Position numbers and translations under genes: made by a program. A DNA stretch of 8,343 nt from Armatimonadota bacterium (GTDB lineage Bacteria; Armatimonadota; Fimbriimonadia; Fimbriimonadales; Fimbriimonadaceae). Below the pieces are notes generated by a model. It made no database searches and had not been told where the DNA came from. It saw only the letters and a list, made by a program, of their open reading frames with translations. Location of the stretch: contig JAFAFM010000167.1 of NCBI GenBank assembly GCA_023423495.1, positions 1 through 8,343 on the forward strand, written 5' to 3'. This document shows positions 4,747-8,343 of this stretch, in pieces. The first letter of the stretch is position 1; the number at the start of each line of letters is the position of its first letter.

Positions 4747-7026
4747 ATGAATCGAACACTGCCGAAAGGTCTAGGCTCGTCCATACTTGTCAGAAGAGTG
4801 CCGGAAGCATCACGAAGCCTCGATAAGTACAAAAAGAAGCGTAACTTCAAGGCGACGCCAGAACCCGTGGGAACAAAGAAGGGTTCGGGCAAGATCTATG
4901 TGGTTCAGAAGCACGATGCCACGAGGCTGCATTACGACCTGCGGTTGGAGCATCGGGGAGTGCTGCTGAGTTGGGCAGTGCCCAAAGAGCCAACCCTCGA
5001 CACCGAAGTCCGCCGGCTGGCCGTTCGTGTCGAGGATCATCCCATCGAGTACGCCACCTTCGAGGGCACGATCCCCAAGGGTAACTACGGTGCGGGAACG
5101 GTCGAGATTTGGGACCGAGGCACATGGGACACCGATGACGACGTGGACAAAGGTCTTGCCGAAGGGAAGCTAACCTTCAACCTGCACGGAGACCGCTTGA
5201 CGGGCAGCTTCGCCCTTGTCCGAATGGGTGATCCGGGAGAAAAGGAGAACTGGCTTCTCCTGAAGCACAAGGATGTGTCGCTGACCGCCCCAGGTTTCAT
5301 GCTCTGCCGTCCGGTTGAGGCGCCTCCCAAAACCGCCGGATGGATTCACGAAATCAAGTGGGATGGATACCGCGCGATGGCCCTGGTCGATAACGGTGAG
5401 TGCCGCATCATCTCTCGCGGAGGCAACGATCTGCCTATTCCGGATCTTCAGGCGATTATCGGCCGCCACATTGTGGGCCCGGCGATTATCGACGGTGAAC
5501 TCGTGGTGTTCAACCCGGAAGGGCAATCGGATTTCGGGATGCTGCAGGCAACATTAAAGTCTGACAAGAAAGCCATCTGCTTTATCGCTTTCGATCTGCT
5601 TCACTACAAAGGCGACGACTTGCGAGATCAGACCCTTGAGGTCAGGCGTGAGAAGCTGCAGGAACTGTTGCCGAAGAAGCATCCAAGGCTGAGATTCAGT
5701 GAGGGATTTGAGGACCCGAACGTGTTTAAAGCGGCGTGTGAGTTGGGCTTGGAAGGCATCGTATCAAAGCGCAAGGGGACAACTTATCGGACGGGTCGTT
5801 TTGACGATTGGCGCAAAGCCAAATGCTCCGGCCACGAGGAGTTCATCGTCGGCGGCTATACGATCATGGAAGGGACTCGAAGTTCGATCGGGTCGCTGAT
5901 CGTGGGGAGCGAGACGGAGACCGGTCTAGTTCATAGCGGAAGGCTGGGCACGGGCTTCGATTCAGCGACCCGGGTTGAACTGTTTAAGACGTTGGAGCCG
6001 TTGAAAACCAAGAATCCTCCGTTCGAAGTGGTGGAAGCAAAGGATCGGAAAGGAGCTATTTGGGTGGAGCCAAGGATGCGGGTCAAGGGGAAGTTCCTCA
6101 ACAAGACCGCAAAAGGAATCGTCAGACAAGCACGGTTTGACGGAATTCTCGATGTCTCCGAACCGAAAAAAGCCATGCCAAGCACGTTCAAGGTTTCGAG
6201 TGGCGATCGAATCGTCGATAAAGCGTCTGGGGCGACGAAGCAGGGTTTGGCCGACTATTACGTCGCGGTAATGGACCGCCTTTTCCCCCAATTAGAAAGC
6301 AGACCCTTATCGCTGATCAGATGCCCCGAAGGGGCAGATCACCCGTGCTTTTTCCAGAGGCACCTGAAACACGACATCCCCGGCACGGTGCAAGTGCCTT
6401 TCGACGATGATGAATATGTGGGGATCAGCGGCACGGAAGGCATTCTGGGAATGGTCCAATACGGCGGAATTGAGTTCCATCCGTGGGGATCTCAGATTGG
6501 CGACGTAACTTTGCCAGACCGGCTTATTTTCGACCTCGATCCCGGGCCGGATGTCGAATGGAACAGGACCAGAGATGCCGCTCGGCTGTTGAAAGAGCGT
6601 TTGGAAAGCATTGGCATGACCACCTTTGTGAAGATTTCCGGAGGCAAGGGACTCCATGTTGTGACCCCGATCAAGCCAGAGTTAAATTGGGAGCAGGCCA
6701 AGGCGTTTACAAAAGCGATGGCGGAAAGCCTGGTAAGAGACTTCCCAAAGGACTTTGTTTCGAAGATGTCCAAGTCCATCCGGAACCAGAAAATTTTTGT
6801 GGACTATCTTCGGAATGACCAAACGTCGACGGCGGTCGCTGCCTATTCGCTAAGAGCAAAGCCAAATCTGCCAGCGGCTTGGCCAGTGCGGTGGGACGGC
6901 CTGGACGACATTAAGACGGCCGACGCCGTCTCGATTTCCAACTACCAAGACTGGTTGAATGAACCAGATCCCTGGCTCAACATGCCCAAAGCAGCCGTCT
7001 CGCTTAAGAAGATTTTGAAGCTCTGA
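4747..7026 (+). CDS. ligD: Multifunctional NHEJ ATP-dependent DNA ligase D (PE-LIG-POL)
   Basis: LigD processes, fills and seals DNA double-strand breaks brought together by Ku. From the ATG at 4747 it has 759 residues, in the domain order of the Pseudomonas enzyme. The 3'-phosphoesterase (about 27-165) shows QKHDATRLHYDLRLE with H56, H62, D64 and R66, then EDHPIEYATFEGTIPKGNYG with H98, so all expected metal and catalytic residues are present. The ligase domain (about 185-475) has motif I EIKWDGYR with nucleotidyl Lys K204, FIAFDLL (279-285), LEGIVSKR (K341) and WRKAKC (K357), followed by an OB fold. The C-terminal primase-polymerase domain (about 500-745) has IFDLDPGPD with D596 and D598, SGGKGLHVVTP with H637, and IFVDYLRN with D686. 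All three activities look intact. The start is uncertain: no good ribosome binding site precedes 4747, and a GTG at 4798 would begin just before the conserved YKKKRNF. Confidence 0.96.
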   Translation: MNRTLPKGLGSSILVRRVPEASRSLDKYKKKRNFKATPEPVGTKKGSGKIYVVQKHDATRLHYDLRLEHRGVLLSWAVPKEPTLDTEVRRLAVRVEDHPIEYATFEGTIPKGNYGAGTVEIWDRGTWDTDDDVDKGLAEGKLTFNLHGDRLTGSFALVRMGDPGEKENWLLLKHKDVSLTAPGFMLCRPVEAPPKTAGWIHEIKWDGYRAMALVDNGECRIISRGGNDLPIPDLQAIIGRHIVGPAIIDGELVVFNPEGQSDFGMLQATLKSDKKAICFIAFDLLHYKGDDLRDQTLEVRREKLQELLPKKHPRLRFSEGFEDPNVFKAACELGLEGIVSKRKGTTYRTGRFDDWRKAKCSGHEEFIVGGYTIMEGTRSSIGSLIVGSETETGLVHSGRLGTGFDSATRVELFKTLEPLKTKNPPFEVVEAKDRKGAIWVEPRMRVKGKFLNKTAKGIVRQARFDGILDVSEPKKAMPSTFKVSSGDRIVDKASGATKQGLADYYVAVMDRLFPQLESRPLSLIRCPEGADHPCFFQRHLKHDIPGTVQVPFDDDEYVGISGTEGILGMVQYGGIEFHPWGSQIGDVTLPDRLIFDLDPGPDVEWNRTRDAARLLKERLESIGMTTFVKISGGKGLHVVTPIKPELNWEQAKAFTKAMAESLVRDFPKDFVSKMSKSIRNQKIFVDYLRNDQTSTAVAAYSLRAKPNLPAAWPVRWDGLDDIKTADAVSISNYQDWLNEPDPWLNMPKAAVSLKKILKL

Positions 7027-7896
7027 TCAAGCCTGCTTGCGTTTTGTGCTCTTCTTCTTTTCGCCCTTTTCTTCGGGCTCTTCCTTCTTGGTCTTTTTGC
7101 CGCTTGCCTGGACACTCTCGCGGAGGAGGTCGACCAGGTCGATCACGTTGGAGACGGTTTCGATCTCGACGTCGTCTTGAGCTTCAAGCGTAGCCATGTC
7201 ACCGGCTTCGGCCTTCTTCTCGATGTAGGACATCAAGCGCTCACTGTATGAGTCCTCATATTGCGCAGGCTCCCACTCGACGGTCTCCGCATCGACAAGC
7301 TGTTTCGCGAGTTCTACTTCCCGGTCCGAAACCCTGTACTCAGATGGATCTTCCTTGGGAAGCTCAAATTCGGAGAGGGGACGGAGTTCGTCGGCAAACC
7401 TCAGGAGCAAAAGCACCAGGCCATTCTCACGAGGGGCCATTGCAGCGAGGTATTCCCGAGTGCGGATGACGACCTTCGCGATTCCCACCCGGTTGGTTTC
7501 TCGTAGCGTCTCGCGGAGCAATACGTAACCCTTTTCCGCTTTCTTCTGCGGAACAAGGATGTACGGCTTTTCAAAGTATTCGTCGCCGATCGCAGCTTCA
7601 TCCACAAAGTTCTGGATTTCGATCATCTGAGTGGCTTCGACGGAGGCCTTCTTGAAGTCCTCGTCTTCCAGGATCACGTAGTTGTTCTTGGAGTATTCAT
7701 ATCCCTTCACGATCTGATCCCAGGGCACTTCCTCGCCCGTGGATTCATTAACCCGCTGATATTTAATTGTGGATTTGGATCGACCATCCAACAATTTAAA
7801 TGACAGTTCTTTCTTCTTCTCAAGGGAGTAAAGGGTTACCGGAACATGAACCAGTCCGAAGCTGATCGCCCCTTTCCAAATCGGTCTTGCCGCCAT
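7027..7896 (-). CDS. ku: NHEJ DNA end-binding protein Ku
   Basis: Bacterial Ku is a homodimeric ring that threads onto double-strand break ends, protects them and recruits LigD. The protein has 289 residues, a normal length. It opens with the family signature ARPIWKGAISFGLVHVPVTL (3-22). Further conserved blocks are VKGYEYSKNNYVILEDEDF (63-81), IEIQNFVD (92-99), YFEKPYILVPQKKAEKGYVL (107-126) and LRFADELRP (165-173). The core beta-barrel ends near residue 255. The tail from about 265 (SGKKTKKEEPEEKGEKKK and on) is Lys-rich, as in many bacterial Ku proteins where it aids DNA binding and LigD contact. The start at 7896 is supported by AGGAA seven bases upstream. It is convergent with ligD: the TGA codons of the two genes abut as the palindrome TGATCA (7024-7029), so they need separate promoters. 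Confidence 0.97.
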   Translation of the reverse strand: MAARPIWKGAISFGLVHVPVTLYSLEKKKELSFKLLDGRSKSTIKYQRVNESTGEEVPWDQIVKGYEYSKNNYVILEDEDFKKASVEATQMIEIQNFVDEAAIGDEYFEKPYILVPQKKAEKGYVLLRETLRETNRVGIAKVVIRTREYLAAMAPRENGLVLLLLRFADELRPLSEFELPKEDPSEYRVSDREVELAKQLVDAETVEWEPAQYEDSYSERLMSYIEKKAEAGDMATLEAQDDVEIETVSNVIDLVDLLRESVQASGKKTKKEEPEEKGEKKKSTKRKQA

Positions 7897-7903
7897 GATG
7901 TGT

Positions 7904-7908
7904 TTCCT
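7904..7908 (-). promoter_or_regulatory. Ribosome binding site of ku
   Basis: The minus strand reads CAGGAAACACATC-ATG. AGGAA lies seven bases before the ATG and fixes the ku start at 7896. Confidence 0.65.
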
Positions 7909-7925
7909 GCGCTGAGTGGGTGCTT

Positions 7926-7931
7926 ATTATA
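7926..7931 (-). promoter_or_regulatory. Consensus -10 box, probable ku promoter
   Basis: The minus strand carries a perfect TATAAT about 30 bases before the ku start codon, giving a predicted transcript start near 7919 and a short leader with the AGGAA site. No TTGACA-like hexamer lies 16-19 bases upstream (candidates read AACCGA, AAACCG, AAAACC, AAAAAC). The promoter may therefore be weak alone or need an activator. Confidence 0.5.
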
Positions 7932-7950
7932 CGATAAGGGATCGTTATCG
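7932..7950. promoter_or_regulatory. 19-base perfect dyad in the ku/carboxypeptidase intergenic region
   Basis: CGATAA (7932-7937), a 7-base spacer GGGATCG, then TTATCG (7945-7950) form a perfect inverted repeat. It abuts the TATAAT of the probable ku promoter and so fills its -35/-10 spacer, a place where repressors and MerR-type regulators bind. On the plus strand the same repeat is followed by GTTTTT (7951-7956), so it could also act as a weak intrinsic terminator stopping readthrough from ligD into the carboxypeptidase gene. The A/T-rich stem favours the operator reading. Confidence 0.45.
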
Positions 7951-7970
7951 GTTTTTCGAGCGTCTTTTGG

Positions 7971-7976
7971 TAATAT
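7971..7976 (+). promoter_or_regulatory. Possible -10 box for the D,D-carboxypeptidase gene
   Basis: TAATAT lies 17 bases before the ATG at 7993 and matches four of six positions of the -10 consensus. No clear -35 hexamer is found at the right distance, and the resulting leader would be only about ten bases. This is a weak call. Confidence 0.22.
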
Positions 7977-7992
7977 CCCCGGACCGATTCGT

Positions 7993-8343
7993 ATGGCACC
8001 GCTTCGGATTTTCTCCATCGTTTTCCTCGCGCTCGTAAGCGCTTTCGCAGCGGCTTTCGACGTGACCGCCAAGAGCGCGATCATTGTCGACGCGGATACC
8101 GGCAAGGTTTTGTGGCAGAAGGACGCCTTCACCAAGAGGCATCCAGCAAGCACCACAAAGATCATGACCAGCCTGTTGCTGCTGGAAAACACTCAGCCGG
8201 CCGAATGGATGGTGGCGCCCAAGGGCGTGGACAAGATCGAGCCTTCGAGCATGAACCTTAGAGTGGGGGAAAAGGTTTCAGCCCGAGGGATGCTTTACGC
8301 TTTGATGCTTCGCAGTGCGAACGATGGCTGCGTGGCCGTGGCG
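7993..8343 (+). CDS. Secreted D-alanyl-D-alanine carboxypeptidase (PBP5/peptidase S11 family), partial at window end
   Basis: These enzymes remove the terminal D-Ala from peptidoglycan pentapeptides outside the cytoplasmic membrane and so limit cross-linking. The 117 codons seen are the N-terminal part of a protein usually near 300-400 residues; the frame is open at the right edge. Residues 1-20 form a signal peptide: a basic start (MAPLR), a hydrophobic core (IFSIVFLALVSA) and a likely signal peptidase I site near AFA-A. The mature part begins VTAKSAIIVDADTGKVLWQK (24-43). The catalytic SxxK motif is PASTTKIMTS with S53 and K56, and the SxN motif is LRSANDG with S108 and N110. The KTG motif lies outside the window. 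The ATG follows CCCGGA nine bases upstream, a weak ribosome binding site. It is divergent from ku. Whether it is dacA/dacC-like or dacF-like cannot be told from this fragment. Confidence 0.93.
   Translation, partial: MAPLRIFSIVFLALVSAFAAAFDVTAKSAIIVDADTGKVLWQKDAFTKRHPASTTKIMTSLLLLENTQPAEWMVAPKGVDKIEPSSMNLRVGEKVSARGMLYALMLRSANDGCVAVA

Noticed and set aside
7028..7043. CAAGC-CT-GCTTG followed by CGTTTT as a ligD terminator
   Set aside because: The loop of two bases cannot form; opening one pair leaves a 4-base stem with four T residues, too weak to call. The T-richness comes from Lys codons of the ku tail on the other strand.
7040..7100. Polypyrimidine tract as a special DNA structure
   Set aside because: It is explained by the Lys/Glu-rich C-terminus of Ku on the minus strand, which uses AAG, AAA, GAG and GAA codons.
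7836..8192. Minus-strand 118-codon open frame across the ku/carboxypeptidase gap
   Set aside because: It is antisense to the secreted carboxypeptidase, whose plus-strand frame has a signal peptide plus SxxK and SxN motifs, and it overlaps the 5' end of ku in another frame.

Overview
The window is bacterial, gene-dense, about 55% G+C by eye, and has no stretch over about 100 bases without a gene. Every gene uses ordinary bacterial signals. The phylum cannot be fixed from the sequence alone. PPK1, a short PPX, ScpAB, Ku and a PE-LIG-POL type LigD together would suit a free-living, probably soil or freshwater, non-proteobacterial lineage. Armatimonadota, Acidobacteriota and Verrucomicrobiota are low-confidence guesses.

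Layout, left to right. (1) Minus strand, 1-2561: ppx then ppk1, a polyphosphate operon whose stop and start codons overlap as ATGA. ppk1 runs off the left edge, so its C-terminal domain is missing. (2) Plus strand, 2620-4534: a small HD-domain protein of the RelA/SpoT hydrolase (Mesh1-like) type, then scpA and scpB, the kleisin and winged-helix partners of the SMC chromosome condensation complex. (3) Minus strand, 4524-4718: an unrecognised 64-residue, very charged, probably disordered protein with a strong Shine-Dalgarno sequence; its 3' end overlaps the 3' end of scpB. (4) Plus strand, 4747-7026: ligD, the multifunctional repair ligase/polymerase of bacterial non-homologous end joining (NHEJ). 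(5) Minus strand, 7027-7896: ku, its partner, convergent with ligD so that the two stop codons abut. (6) Plus strand, 7993-8343 and off the right edge: the N-terminal part of a secreted D-alanyl-D-alanine carboxypeptidase (penicillin-binding protein 5 type), divergent from ku across a 96-base regulatory region that holds a consensus -10 box and a perfect 19-base dyad.

Functionally the window joins two stress themes. The polyphosphate operon lies back to back with a probable (p)ppGpp hydrolase, 58 bases apart, which is suggestive because the alarmone and polyphosphate systems are linked in E. coli. The ligD-ku pair is a complete two-protein NHEJ system and may include the charged small protein as an accessory. 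The points most worth checking are the altered catalytic residues in PPX, the small charged gene beside ligD, and the dyad at the ku promoter. No mobile element, CRISPR array, tRNA or rRNA was seen.
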